Shown: positions 23,591 through 35,109, counted from the first letter of the stretch. The stretch: DNA of 64,000 nt from Angiostrongylus vasorum (GCA_018806985.1 JADANN010000256.1:471501-535500); one strand, 5' to 3'. The notes: generated from the sequence alone by a model not told the origin. Made by a program: numbers and translations.

Positions 23591-24689
23591 ATCCTTAATA
23601 TATGTTTTCGATATTTATCAGTGAGTTTTGATGATGGTTAAGAGATGTTCTGACAACCGCTCGAAGAGCCGTAGTAGGAAACAAGGGGGAAAAAAACAAC
23701 ACCTCCGCACATACAATCAGAGACGGATTCAGGGGAATATCGGAGATGAAAGCATGGCAAGTACCTCATCGTCGTCATAGACATTCGGCACTCCTCACTA
23801 TTCCAGCCTAGGGTGCTAATGGTCATATCTTGCTGTTTTCTAACTGACTGCATATATAAACTAGGGACTGATTTGCTTTTAAATCGCAATACGAAAAAAC
23901 CAAAGAGAAGGATGAGACAGAACGACAGAATGCATCAGATGGAGACAATTTGCTTTGTTTGTAGAAGAACTGAGTTTATAGCAGGCGTGCATTGAACGAG
24001 AACTGAATGTTGGTCAACGATAAACCGTGCAAGAAAAAAAAGACACTGTTTCAAGGATTGGTTTATAGACAACCGCACATCTTCACAGCTTACTAGGCCA
24101 GTGCGTCTCATTTTCGTTTAAAAAAACCTGCATAAAGCACTAACGTGCATTCTTTGAGACTGTTGAGTAAAGCGACAGGGGCGAGATCGGCTTCTGGAAC
24201 ACCTCGATCTGGCCAGTCCAACCAGTGGTAGTGCGTGCACGTGTGAACCGGTTGTCCAGGTTCGGCAACGTCTAGTCATGTCATTTGCACTTGCACACGG
24301 GTACTGAATGGGAAGGCGAGCTGAAATTGAAGAAATAACAGTCGATGTCCTAAATCGGTCCGAAAAAAAGTGTACTTCTGAATATTACTCTTCTTTTAAT
24401 ATTGTATGGTTGATGATGAACGCGTTACGACAGTGGAATAAGATGCGCGTCATGTTCTCTAGTTTAGCAAACACCGTGCTAGCAGAAAGCTTGTAGGCAA
24501 TTTTGGCTGACCAATTCAAAGCCGGTGGATCTCTGTGCGGCAAAATAAGTGTGAATGGGTTCATCGACTGACTCTCTATATTCAGTGCGAAAACATGATT
24601 GCAATTTTTGTGAAGAACAGAACACATGGAAATGAAAGCCCTTAAAATGAGTTGGTTAGTCTCAGCTAGCTTTCTATCTACCAGTGCCA

Positions 24690-24880
24690 TTAACAATCAC
24701 CCTTCAAAGGGATTGATCTGGGCAGTCCAGTTCGGCAATGAACCAACTGAGCTGAAGCTGTGGTCGAAATCACAATGTTAACCTTAAATTTACTGCCTTT
24801 TATGATTCCTCACTTTTTTCAATAATATTTTGCCGTGAAAAATTGTAAAAGGCAGTATAAAAAGTTTACATTGTGAACTG
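24690..24880. repeat. S2-related fragment with inverted ends
   Basis: Contains the S2 dimer linker (CAATCACCCTTCAAAGGGAT, TTCGGCAATGAACCAACTGA) and two opposed copies of an S2 tail-like segment (GTTAACCTTAAATTTACTGCC and its approximate reverse complement at 24845-24875). Confidence 0.5.
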
Positions 24881-25109
24881 GTGAGCATTCTAGCATGAAA
24901 ATTTTACACGCTTGCACGCCCTTCACTATACACATACACACGCTCTTCAAAAGGTGATTTTTAGGTTTTTATAATGTTATCCATGAGATCTATCAATGAA
25001 TCCATGGAAAATCGCAAATCGGCATAAGCTTGTTGCCACCAATAAGGGAAGACAGGCATGGCAAAACAACAACAACAGAATTCATCAAGAAAAAAAATTG
25101 TGACGCTAA

Positions 25110-25525
25110 TGGTAATTCCTCCCAACGGTTTACCGCCTTATCGTGGCTAGAAGGTGTTCCTGGATGTCCGGCTGCGATGTACAGGATGGAGATTCGTCCC
25201 ATAACCGTAAAACGAGCTCTACTGTCATCCATCAACGAAAATATTGGAATCGCATTGAATGCAGTTCTGCTCAGTTTTTTCTCAGATAAGGTCTAGCAAT
25301 ATTTCCCTTGAAGTTCCGTTTTGGGTAAAAATTTTTCGAAGCATTACAAAGGCTCTGCTACACAACGGCTGTGCCTGCTCGTAGAAGTGAAGACCTGGGG
25401 CAGACGTTGGCCACGCAGAGCTCGGGATTCCAGGGAACCACAATGGCTTAACCAACAAATCTCCGAAAAAACGGTGATTATGCCGGAGCCCGCACAACTA
25501 GTGAGGACGGGCCGTTTAACTATCA
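25110..25525 (-). repeat. S3 repeat in two pieces
   Basis: Reverse S3: the 3' part at 25112-25205 (GGTTTACCGCC, GGTGTTCCTGGATGTCCGGC) and the 5' part at 25360-25520 (AGACCTGGGGCAGACGTTGG, CACAACTAGTGAGGACGGGC). The middle is replaced by unrelated sequence. Confidence 0.7.
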
Positions 25526-26784
25526 AGTTTAAGTAAGTATTTCCAGAGTGTTCCTTGAATGTTTATTGTTTTCAAAATAAAAAATATGCATACGAATAAA
25601 TACTGTTGTCAAACTACACAATTTTGTAAAAAAAACGTTATCTGACTGTGATTTTCGTAGTGAAATCAAAAAACCTTTTCCTGCCTTATGAAGACCACCA
25701 ACACATCACCTTCAAACGTTAATGGTGGTCCATCATGAATTGGAAAGTACTCAGCGCACTTGTTAGCACTATAGAAGCTACAGCATTTTTTTTATCTTCA
25801 ATCAATTAAATAAGAAATAATCCACCTGTTCTGTGAAATTACAAAGCATGAGCATAGCGCTGCACCTTTCTTGCACTACCATATGCCAGAAATCACGACA
25901 TGTTTTAGGAAGCGGTGCCTAAAGTGCGAAAGAGTGTCCGTTTAATTCAGTCCGTTCTCTCTTATACTCTTTGAGAATCCTGCACGAGTGGTGAACGCTG
26001 CGAAATGTGCTACGTTACCCACATGTGTGCAAACGAATTGCTTTGAGTTCAACGGAGTTGATACGTAGTTGGCACGGATATATCGAACACTTCCAATTTC
26101 TAATATTACAAGAGCGTTATCCAGACAACCAATATCCTGTAAAAATCATTCGTTCTATTCACGGGTCCCAGAAAACATATAAAAAACCGAAGTAGCTGAG
26201 ACACGATCTCTACTACATCATCAAGTGATGTTCACGTCGCCACATCACACCGTGTCTAGATATTATCTCGATCGTAGATGAGTACCTTATATCGATTTCT
26301 GCCTTCCGAATTCTGCCGGACAAATTCCCTCATAAGAGTAAAATCGTTGGTCTTTCGCATCGCCTTGAATTCCGTTACCAATCCTTGCACACCTTTTTTC
26401 AACGTTTCCTCGACAAACACCTGGACCTGGAACGGCGATTACTGATCAGGTCACATCGAGATGCTCTTGAACTGCGGCTATGCCACAAAACCTGGAATCT
26501 TTTTCGCATCCGTACATCCTTCTGCGCCTTCAATAGTACGGTTCAACATATATTTGAATAAACAGAGAAAAAATTCTTCCAAACTTCATGAGAAGTCCAT
26601 GGTTCTCTTAGCAGTTTATGACAAGAATAAAGGTGAGAGGTTGACTATAGTATCTACTAACAAGTTTGCAAATATTCAAGCAAAATTCAGTTTCCTTAAT
26701 GCAAAATTCTTCTATTCTTACTGTTTTTTAAGAACTTGCTTTAAGGATAAAATTCAGAGGACAAACAATTCTGCATTGATTAAT

Positions 26785-27030
26785 CCATGAAGTCTTTGCC
26801 CTGCACCCAACTTTATCGAACATCGTCGACTTCATTGAATAACTGTTTGCCTTACATAACGGACTCCAACAACTTCCCGATAAATCTATTCAGTTGTAAT
26901 TACCTTATACTAGCGTGGCATCAATTTGTCGACTATGAAAAGATGACGACTTAAGTTCCCAGGATCGAACCAACAACCACGTATATATTACAGAGTATAT
27001 CTAACCGCTGCGCTACATGCGCACTCTAAT
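26785..27030 (-). repeat. tRNA-derived SINE, family S1, strongly diverged
   Basis: The minus-strand head reads GCGCATGTAGCGCAGCGGTT, with a GGTTCGATCC B-box about 45 bp on. The body is only partly recognisable (CATCAATTTGTCGACT in plus orientation). Confidence 0.6.
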
Positions 27031-27139
27031 GGGCATAAGCCCTTTGCAAACATTTTAACAAGCTTTAATAGCTATGTTTCACGTACTCCGGATGTGTTCG
27101 ATTTCTGCTCCTTCTTCGTGGCGTCTTTTTAGGATCCTT

Positions 27140-28440
27140 GGGCTTCTCGTCATCCATTGTAAACGCTTTTCCATCTTGTAACAGTTCCCAGGATCGACTT
27201 TCTATTAACCTCGGCATAGGAATATGAATGCGTCGTTTTCTTGTTCAGCAATCGCGAGGTTGTTATACGCATACATTTACTTCCATAGAAAAACACAATA
27301 CAATCAATACAATACAACAGTAGCTGACATTTCGGCAGTATCGCCCTCTTCAGAGCCTGGAAGGGTATACTGACATACAAGTTTACTGGGCCAAACGTTT
27401 CAGTAACACTTTACAAAAAGGCGAAAAAACTCTATGGTAATTACAAGATCAATGGCTTCTCGAAAAACTCACCGCTTTTTACGTGACTTCCAATAAGGAA
27501 GATTAGAACAGCTGATTATAGTCGCATAAGGTTGATGACTGCACCATCCCACATCAGAAATTGATGCGAACATACGGGGTCAGGTCGCGGATGACCTGTG
27601 GGCATTCATCCCTGCTATTCATTGTAGGGTTTTTGGCATTTATCCAAAAAACACTCAAGAAGTTTTCGCGCTGGTGATTTAGTCTCCTGCGCAAGGATAT
27701 TGACTTTTACTTCAAAATCGTCCCCGCTATGCTTTTGTATCCTATACGTGCCTATGGGGTACATTGTCTTGCTTTTCGTTTGCTGTGTAGGTGTTCTTTT
27801 ATACGGATACACAAATGTCTGCCCGTTTCGCCAATGTATTCGTCTCCGCAATCATTACAAGAGATCGGGTATATCGTACCTGAACTCATGCAATCACCGT
27901 CCCCTGCCGTAAGAGCAAATTACGCAATTTGCTGTTCCACATAGAAGGTCATATAAGCGGTAACGAACTAACTGACGACGTAGAGTAGCCGGTTGAATTT
28001 CAACTACCGCTACCGATTCCTCTAGACCTGCCCTTCTTCGGCATCGTTTAATAGCTACGCTTACTTCATCGCTAATCAAGGGCAACATAAACGGGACTTT
28101 CTTTTGGCCAAGTGTTTCGCTTGGGACGCGTCGCTCTCCTTCTAAACTCATCTTGTGCGGCAACTATTTCGTAGCCATTGGAGATGGCTATTTGCCGAGC
28201 CAAGTCGCGCGATTCTTCCTTTAGTTCCCTGGTTTTGCACACAGAGGTGGCTGTTCGAAACACGTTTCTCACAAGCGCCCTCTTTGTGTGTGAAGGGTGG
28301 GAAGAAAGGAAATTAACGAGGATGTTCTTGTTGCTTGGCTTTCGGTATCACTTTGTCATGTAACCGCTACTTGATAGGTTTATTTGAACGTTTAAAAAAC
28401 GGAAGCCAGTTTTTTCTCGGTTTCTCCAGGGGTAAACCTA
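27140..28440 (-). pseudogene. Penelope-like retroelement (PLE 1), 5'-truncated: RT C-terminus, GIY-YIG endonuclease and terminal repeat
   Basis: The minus frame starts at the truncation point (28440) and reads FTPGETEKKLASVF-like sequence, then GYMTKWYRKPSNKNILVNF and KRALVRNVFRTATSVC. It continues through KEESRDLARQIAISNGYEI and QLVRYRLYDLLC to NCVICSYGRG, then, after a frameshift, GTIYPISCNDCGDEYIGETG and IRIKEHL. The last part is the GIY-YIG nuclease domain, with CxxC linker, that typifies Penelope-like elements. Downstream (27600-27200) are the untranslated region and a terminal-repeat segment with a hammerhead-like motif, ending GAGGTTAATAGAAAGTCGAT, which is shared with the second element at 50.2 kb. 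It is dead: no RT palm, and frameshifts and stops are present. Confidence 0.85.
27318..27359 (-). ncRNA. Hammerhead-ribozyme-like motif in the PLE 1 terminal repeat (left arm)
   Basis: Minus orientation: CAG-G-CT, CTGAAGA, GGGCGATACTGCC, GAAA, TGTC, AG-CTA-CTG. The core matches CUGANGA...GAAA, helix II can form GGC/GCC, and helix I can form CT/AG plus CAG/CTG separated by an internal loop. Hammerheads in Penelope-like terminal repeats are known from other animals. One extra purine precedes helix II, and TGTC replaces CGTC. Confidence 0.6.
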
Positions 28441-28993
28441 GATGGCAAAGCGAAAAACTAAGACAAAGTACCCCACTATGCACGCATAGGATACAAAGGC
28501 ATAGCGGAGACTATTTTGAAGTAGAAAGTCAATATCCTTGCACAGGAGACTAAAACAGCAGCGCGAAAACCTCTTAAGGCTTTTTTGGATAAATGTCAAA
28601 AAACCCTACAATGAATAGCAGGGATGGATGCCCAGAGGTCATACGCGACCTGACCCGGTATGTTCGCATCAATTTCTGACGTGGGATGGTGCAGTCATGA
28701 ACCTTATGCGACTATAATCAGCTGTTCTAATCTTCCTCATTGGAAGTCACGTAAAAAGCGGTGAGTTTTTCGAGAAGCTGTTGATCATGTAATTACCATG
28801 GAGTTTTTCCGTCTTTTTTGTAAGTGTTATTGAAGCGTTTGGCCTAGTAAATTGTATATCAGTATACCCTTCCAGATTCTGAAGAAGGCGATACTGCCGA
28901 AACGTCAACTACTGTTGTATTGTATTGTGTTTTTCTATGGAAGTAAATGTATGCTGTATAACAACCTCGCGATTGCTGAACAAGAAAACGACG
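28441..28993 (+). repeat. Inverted copy of the PLE 1 3' end
   Basis: This segment is the approximate reverse complement of 27231-27786. Matching landmarks include CATAGGATACAAAGGCATAG, the ACCTGACCCGGTATGTTCGC block, CTTCCTCATTGGAAGTCACG and the terminal CAAGAAAACGACG. It abuts the truncated element directly at 28440, giving a tail-out palindrome with 550-bp arms and a roughly 650-bp centre that holds part of the ORF. Confidence 0.85.
28873..28914 (+). ncRNA. Hammerhead-ribozyme-like motif in the inverted PLE 1 arm
   Basis: Plus orientation: CAG-A-TT, CTGAAGA, AGGCGATACTGCC, GAAA, CGTC, AA-CTA-CTG. The core, helix II (GGC/GCC) and bipartite helix I (TT/AA and CAG/CTG) are all present. Compared with the left arm, the inner helix I pair changed from C-G to T-A on both strands, which preserves pairing. 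Confidence 0.65.
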
Positions 28994-31315
28994 CTCTTCC
29001 ATCTCTTTTCTTTCGTGGCCCCTTGTCTTTCTTAATTTTTCTTCGCCCTGCATACAAATCTCTATTTAACCATATATAACGACCCCATTGTAGGGACGTA
29101 GAATATTGGCACGAAAATCCGATGTTCTTTTTTGCAACGCCCTTGCATGGTCTTTCTCATCGAATTTCCAATTCTTTTTTGAGCTTGCAATTTCAACTGG
29201 CAAATTTCTGAGCTTTGAGGATATAAGAGTTCTAGGTGATGAAGGCTGGATGGTACACTTTCGCTTAATTTTTTGGGATAAGTTGGTTGACCACCTTAGC
29301 AACAGCTGATCCCATTCTCCCTTTCATAGCGATATTTTATGCAAAAGAATACTAATGAAAAGTCGCAAAATTTAAGAAATCAATAACAGAATGAATGAAG
29401 AAAGAAAGAACAAACCCGAGAGCTTTCGAATAGTGTATAAATGCAAAAATTAAGCGACAAATACTCCCTTTGAAACTAATATCCGTGGAAAAAAAGTTCT
29501 GGCGAAATCTTGAGTTTCACTTATTCTACCAGATTCCACTCCATAATCACTTCACAGATTTACTTCATGCGATAAATGTGGAGAGGCTTTCAACGTACGC
29601 TACGTTGTGCACCTCTAGATAGTGGAGTTTTCATAGAATAAGCTTGCTGTCTCTGCTGGGAGTGCACTGGATCATTCTTATTCGTAACTGCAGTCATTCA
29701 CACTTGTGTGTACGCAGCTGCACGCATTTGCATCACGTTCGGCAGCTTGCGTTTGATCAAATGATTGTAATCAAATAAGTACGAGATGGATGGAAGACGG
29801 TTTAGGAACGCCTTCGAAAACAAGCCTCTACTTCATCCCAGCAATCTAGCGAATAGTATGCTTTCAACCAACGACTATTCTTTCGCTAAACAATAAAAAT
29901 AAAACGTTTCTTACGACAATTTTGAGGCTACTCGTGTTTACTGATCACGTGGAGGCCACAGGGAGTCTAATCCACAAAAGAAACCAATCAGAATCTTAGT
30001 TGTGATCGGCAGAGTCGTTTGATGGTTAACGACATTATACAGATACAGGTTATAAAAAACAGCTCAACTCGACTCCGAAAACAACTTTCAGGTTATTGAA
30101 ACTGTGCAAGAAAAAGTGTAATGAATAGGTCGGTCGAAAATTAGTGCAATTTTGTCTCCTCAGTGCTTAAAGTTTTTTTAAAATACAGTTTTATGCCTTC
30201 GTATTCGTACTATACGCCGTTGTGAAGCGCAGGCTGTGATTAGCTTCTTACTTCAGTTCCTTAGTTTTTGTGCAATTTTGCTTCAACTAAAGCCATTGAA
30301 ATGCTATGAATAGAAACAAATCCGAGAACTTTCGTGCAAGAATGTAAATTGGATGCAAAGCTGAAGAAATGACACACGACCACAGCGTTGCGTCTGACGT
30401 GGAAAGTATTAAATTCGTGATAGAGAACAACATCTACGGATTGGAGGTGTAGAAGACGAACGTCATTAGACGCATAATGATATACCGCTAGAATCGTACT
30501 GGATAAAGACCGTCGACATTCTGGGCAAGGTTTTGACAAAATGGCAAAGAATGCATACATTCGAAACCAATTCCAAAATCATATTTGCATGATAAGAAAA
30601 TGATTTCAAACAATTGGGGGGTTGAGAGAGGAAGTGTTGGCGCAAGACTACGAGTGTGCAGCCGGAGGGACACGAGACGGTTGACATCAGCTAATGGAAG
30701 GGGACATTCTGTTGTACGAGAACGTCCAAGTGCCACAATCAGCATGGCAGAAACTGGACAATGCTGATTCAACCGGTCCCCCTGTTGAAATTGTCTGCAC
30801 AAAATTAGCTCATTATTTTATTGGGAATGGAGAGAAACTTGAATTCTTTTTCCAAATTATTCATTCATCGGATTTTCTCGAGTGAAGAAAATGGCCAAGT
30901 TCATGATCTTTTTCTCTTCTCTTCGCATTTCTGCTTAATGCAAGCAGCGCTAAGTTCGTTTGGCAGGACTTACTAAAAGCTACAATGCTTAATAGTTTAC
31001 CGAGTTCATAAGGTAAGAAATGGCATAAGATTTCTTGAGAGGAATCTTAACAGCAGGTCACCGAATTTGTGAGTTAAGTGAATGAGCGAATACCACCACA
31101 GAAGAAATCAGCACAGCAGTCACGAAACTGCACCACTGAGTGAGAAGCGTCTACGTATTTCGTAATAGACTGAACCGAATCCATTGATTTCAATGCATTT
31201 CCTACGCGGAAGTTTTACTTTGCGGAACAGAGTGCGTTCTGTGAAACACAACCGCAATGTTTTTTTGTTTTTTTTTATTTTATATGAATTGTCTTCAAGT
31301 CTACGGTGTGGTTCT
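28994..31315. other. Unassigned DNA
   Basis: A minus frame at 29066-29302 (78 codons, basic and lysine-rich) directly follows the PLE 1 inverted arm and might be retroelement-derived, but I cannot match it. Overlapping frames at 30261-30885 have no recognisable family. No SINE copy was seen here. Confidence 0.35.
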
Positions 31316-31319
31316 CAGC

Positions 31320-31625
31320 ACTTCTCACCTTCGATTCGTTTCCTCGCGTCCATCATCTACGAAGATCTCCCTGACTTTTACGTGTGACTTCGGCTGCTGC
31401 TTGACGATTCATTTCATCTTGAATGTCATAGAATGCTGGTCGAGTCGATTCTCGCCAGAGCCCAGCTGGGCTGGAGCGTTCCCAATTGGATTGCAAAGAG
31501 TGATTTTTTCCCGGACAAGTCCGGCACTAATTTCCCGATCCCGGAGGGATGAGAGGCTTAGTTGACCCAGAGTGGAGTCGGACTAGCACCATGCTCGTGA
31601 TGGTACACAATACCACCATGACAAC
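31320..31625 (-). repeat. tRNA-derived SINE, family S4
   Basis: The reverse S4 tail (CATCATCTACGAAGATCTCC, CTTCGGCTGCTGCTTGACGA) is at the left. The body has CCCGGACAAGTCCGGCAC. The head at the right (GGAGTCGGACTAGCACCATG and a mutated box region) has been broken up by CAATACCACCATG repeats. Confidence 0.6.
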
Positions 31626-31654
31626 AATGGTACCATAACACCATACAACCACAA

Positions 31655-32050
31655 TGAAGCTGAGACATATGCAAAACTCAGACCCCAGGCCAAATTCGAG
31701 TTCGCTATGACCCTTTCCAGAGGATCATATGTAACTCAGTGAACTAAAGTATGAAACCAATTCAAGCCGATGTTGGTGTCGAAAGATGTCAATTGAGTCG
31801 TTTTGTACTCCCCAGATCAGTTCTGATGACTGCTGATTGCTGATGGCACCGTTAGGGTGAAAAAACTAGCTGAGAGAAAGGCAGAGCATGGGCCTCAGTG
31901 GTGCAGTGGGCATCAGGTAAGCCCTCGGAAAGTATAATCGCAGCTTCGAATGTGGCTCACAGTCCAAGTCTTGCAAATATATCAGCTTCATTGTGGATGT
32001 ACTTAATATAATACCATGTCATAAAGAAAAATAATGGTCAATAAACAGAA
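31655..32050. repeat. S2 inverted SINE dimer, diverged
   Basis: The left arm is reversed (TGCAAAACTCAGACCCCAGG, ATGACCCTTTCCAGAGGATC). The linker has CTGATTGCTGATGGCACC. The right arm is forward (GGGCCTCAGTGGTGCAGTGG, GCTTCGAATGTGGCTC, TGCAAATATATCAGC). Confidence 0.65.
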
Positions 32051-32059
32051 AGTTATAGA

Positions 32060-32825
32060 GAGCGCTTTCTGTTATACTTCTGCACTTTCGCATTCTATAA
32101 ATAGCTTGACCAGGAGTGATCCGTTAGAAGCTCCTTTCTACATTTAATGAGCTACAACAATTAGTCTTCCGCATGATCCTCGTCACCAAGTGAACGGTAC
32201 ATAAAATAATAATGAGGCTACGTATGACACAAAAAGCCACTCAATGGATTGAAAAAAATGAACGGAGAAGCTAAATTATACGACGAAAAGCACAGAAAGG
32301 GGCTGATAAGGCAAACATTAAATTCAGTGCATGTAATGCGCAGTAAAAAAATTTAGGCGTTCTAGTCCTACACACACAACGCGCAAGGCTATGAGTACCA
32401 GTAAATGGCTTAACCGCCTCTATGAGATAAACTCGTACTCACTACCCTTTTCCGACTTCAGTGGCGCTCGCACCCAACATTCGTTAGGAAAAATTCTAAA
32501 TTGAAACACACTTGATAGGCATCAACAAACAATGTTTATACAAATGATGACTGCTCAATCTCTAGATTCATTAACAACAATGCCACCCAAGCTGTGAATC
32601 GTAACACTTCAAAAGCGATAGCCTATCATTCCAGAAGGTGTTAACATTTGTCCACGCTGTCAGTATGAAATTAAACGCTCAAAATATGGGTATGTATGAG
32701 ATTTATAAGTGGAAAAGATTTTTATGTCATAATAAGTGAAGACTCATACACTATACCTATGCGTTTATCTTTATAGAGACTCATCGAATTCTGCTCATCA
32801 AGAAAGGAGTCAATTATTTATAGAG
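32060..32825. other. Unassigned DNA
   Basis: No exon, repeat family or RNA gene was recognised. Confidence 0.4.
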
Positions 32826-32829
32826 ACTC

Positions 32830-33440
32830 TATTCTATATTGTAGAGCATCGCATGGTGGGTCGACTCTGCGACATTCACCATTCGCTTGGATATTAATCA
32901 CACCATGGCAGTGCAATTTGCCTTTAGAAGCGTGAAGGTCGCCATCGTCCTTCTCCATCAGTTTGCCCCCCTCTCTAGATGTTCTTCGCTCACCCCTTCC
33001 TCAACTGGCTAAGTCTAGAATAAAGCCAACTAAATCTTACGCACTTGCATTATTGGTATGTTAAAGTTGTCGCCAATGGTTATGTAATCACTGCACGTTG
33101 TTAATCGAACAACTGCCTCAAGTACTCCATAAGTATCCTGCAAAAGGCACCATTACCACGTTGACTTATTTTTGTAATTCCTCCGCACCCAAATCCATAG
33201 ACGTCTTTTGATGTACCTGTGCAATGTGTAAAGAATCCCGTTTAATATTGTGTTAAACAGCAGAGTCTTTTTCCTCGTTGCTAGTACAACCCCCTTCATC
33301 GCTACGACATTCTTGCACGGTGGTCACATAAATAATATACACGCTGTTGTGGTTGTGCTAATATTACTGCATAAGCATAATTTCTGCTTACAATTTCAGA
33401 CCCTCATTAACCTATTGCGTAATGGGCCACGTAATTGTTA
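32830..33440 (-). CDS. Candidate gene fragment with two or three exons, unknown product
   Basis: Three minus-strand segments look coding. Near 33380-33270 a Cys-containing stretch reads VTTVQECRSDEGGCTSNEE. At about 33138-33050, after the acceptor CCTTTTGCAG, it reads DTYGVLEAVVRLTTCSDYIT and continues IGDNFNIPIMQ to a GTGCGTAAG donor. At about 32950-32830 it reads GKLHCHGVINIQANGECRRV and ends IESL-stop. Codon usage and splice-like borders are suggestive, and the cysteines suggest a secreted protein. I do not recognise a family, phases are not fully resolved, and a competing frame runs through the second segment, so this may be a pseudogene or chance. Confidence 0.35.
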
Positions 33441-33555
33441 GCGGAAATTTTTATGTGCGTACTACTGTCCACTAGACCAGTTTAGTTTGCAGTTTGCTGT
33501 ATATACATATCTGACTTCATTGCTTGATTTCCGTGTAAATATTATGGTCACAAAC

Positions 33556-33577
33556 GGCTTAATTACCCGAGTTTGGG
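33556..33577 (+). other. SL1-like 22-mer
   Basis: The 22 bases match the nematode spliced leader SL1 (GGTTTAATTACCCAAGTTTG plus AG) at 19 of 22 positions, counted by eye. They are not followed by the SL RNA donor or an SL RNA gene body, so this is more likely a retroposed leader than an SL gene. Confidence 0.45.
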
Positions 33578-33639
33578 ATATCAGGCTGCGAGACTTACAA
33601 AAAGTTCCTAATGTCAGGCCAAAAAAAAAGGGAGGCATC

Positions 33640-35105
33640 TACCACACAAACTAGCAGCACAATCTCTACTTGATTCACGTCATGCACCAAACAGCAAAAC
33701 TATGCCAACTAGAAATTAGCAAATAATCACAAAAGCCGGGAACCACACCAAAAAAGCATTATGAAACAGTCGGATACGAAGATGCAAAAACGTATGCAAG
33801 GAGAACAACTAGCTTATTAGGAGTCACATGGATAAGATTTTTTTACCAACGACGTTAATGAACTTGAAGGAAGAACAATTTCTCAACCAAATTTACGACT
33901 GAGGTTCCTATTTTTGTGCACACAAATACGTTAAGACGGACCAGATAAATGCTACATCAATCAATTATCAACGAATGTTTCCCCTAGGTTTTTGAAGAAA
34001 ATAGCTTTACAGCAGAGTCCCCGAGAAACATCTAGAATTCGAGCGTTGCCTTTTTACAATCTTAACCTTCTTATTTGCTGCCTACTTTTTGCAAATATCT
34101 CAACATCATCTTAGTTGCCTTTCTAATTCCAGTTCTGAAAGCGCCGAATGAAGTTTTGCTTCCTAATTTGACGACATCCCCTCCCTACTTGAAGTGCTTA
34201 GAAAAATTTTATGTGTTGAAACTTGAACAAATAAAATTGTCATCAGTAACTACTCTACTTTGTTCTTAGCATTTAAACAGAGGCAAGGTACGACGAAGGA
34301 ATGTGTGGAAGTCTGTCAGAGATGTTTAGTGTTAACACTACCATTAACGGAACACGCTCGAAATGCATTGTATGTTATGCATGCACGGTAGGGAAGGGAA
34401 AAGGATGAACGAATAGGTCAGGGTCCATTGTGTATTCATTGAGCCGCTATGATGAATCACAGTTATCGTATAGAATGGGAGTGCAGAAAAAAGTATCAAA
34501 ATAGGAACGAAATATGTTACAAAACACTACTAAATGTTGACACTAGGGTGGTTAGGCGGTTTAGGATAGTAACATATAGTAAATAAGAGCATATATACCA
34601 TGTTTACGCAAAGCGATTGGTTTTGACTTCGTATCTGTCACTTTTATCAACGCCCATTTTCTCTAATTATTGGAAAACTACCATCTCTTGTTCCCGACAT
34701 AAAATTAGGGTAGTTAGGAATATCGGATGGAGCAGGATGAGGAAGTATTTACAACGTCCGTAGTTCAGTAAGCGGACAATTCCTCCTTGTCGACACGTAG
34801 TAAAATTATTGCAGCACACAGCTATTGCTGCCAACAGTAGGACTAAGGTATACAGTACTGTGAATGAGTTTGACCTTGAATCTCCTTCGTTTGAAGGGGT
34901 CTCCAACCAGTTAGTTGCGAGGCAACATGGAATGCCCTCACGTAGAGAATAGGGAGGGTTAATTGCGGACCAAAATCGACCTTTGATTCCCTGAGACGCG
35001 CGTGGTTCATGCATGCGTGTGTGGATGCGTTCTCGCTTGTGCGGATTGTATTCTACTTCGGCCAAAAGCCTGCAATCAAATGACATGCAAGTATATGAGA
35101 GGCGG
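33640..35105. other. Unassigned DNA upstream of the RTE LINE
   Basis: A frame at 34138-34269 preceded by CTAATTCCAG and followed by AATAAA resembles a terminal exon but has no recognisable product. The minus frame at 34667-35125 overlaps the LINE 5' region and is probably not a gene. Confidence 0.35.
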
Positions 35106-35109
35106 TTAG

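Larger units (their letters stand above)
22750..26426 (-). pseudogene. Decayed protein tyrosine phosphatase, tandem paralogue of gene A (PTP gene B)
   Basis: Exons in order: 26426-26286, 26136-26023, 25918-25826, about 25770-25675, 24320-24145, 23103-22947 and 22881-22822. Exon lengths (141, 114, 93, about 96, 176, 157, 60) and phases mirror gene A, so the pair arose by duplication. Hallmarks remain: FVEETLKKGVQGL, DIGCLD, RDFWHMVVQERC, KCAEYFP, HYHWLDWPDRGVP, VHCSAGIGRIG and EHQYLYIHQ. Decay is visible: the fourth exon lacks an in-frame acceptor, an in-frame TGA sits at 24276-24278 just before the WPD loop, the P-loop has Ile where gene A has Thr, and TAA at 22822-22824 ends the last exon early although C-terminal homology (YLDDSIAPHLEAFTKGY) continues. 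It could still be transcribed. Confidence 0.8.
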
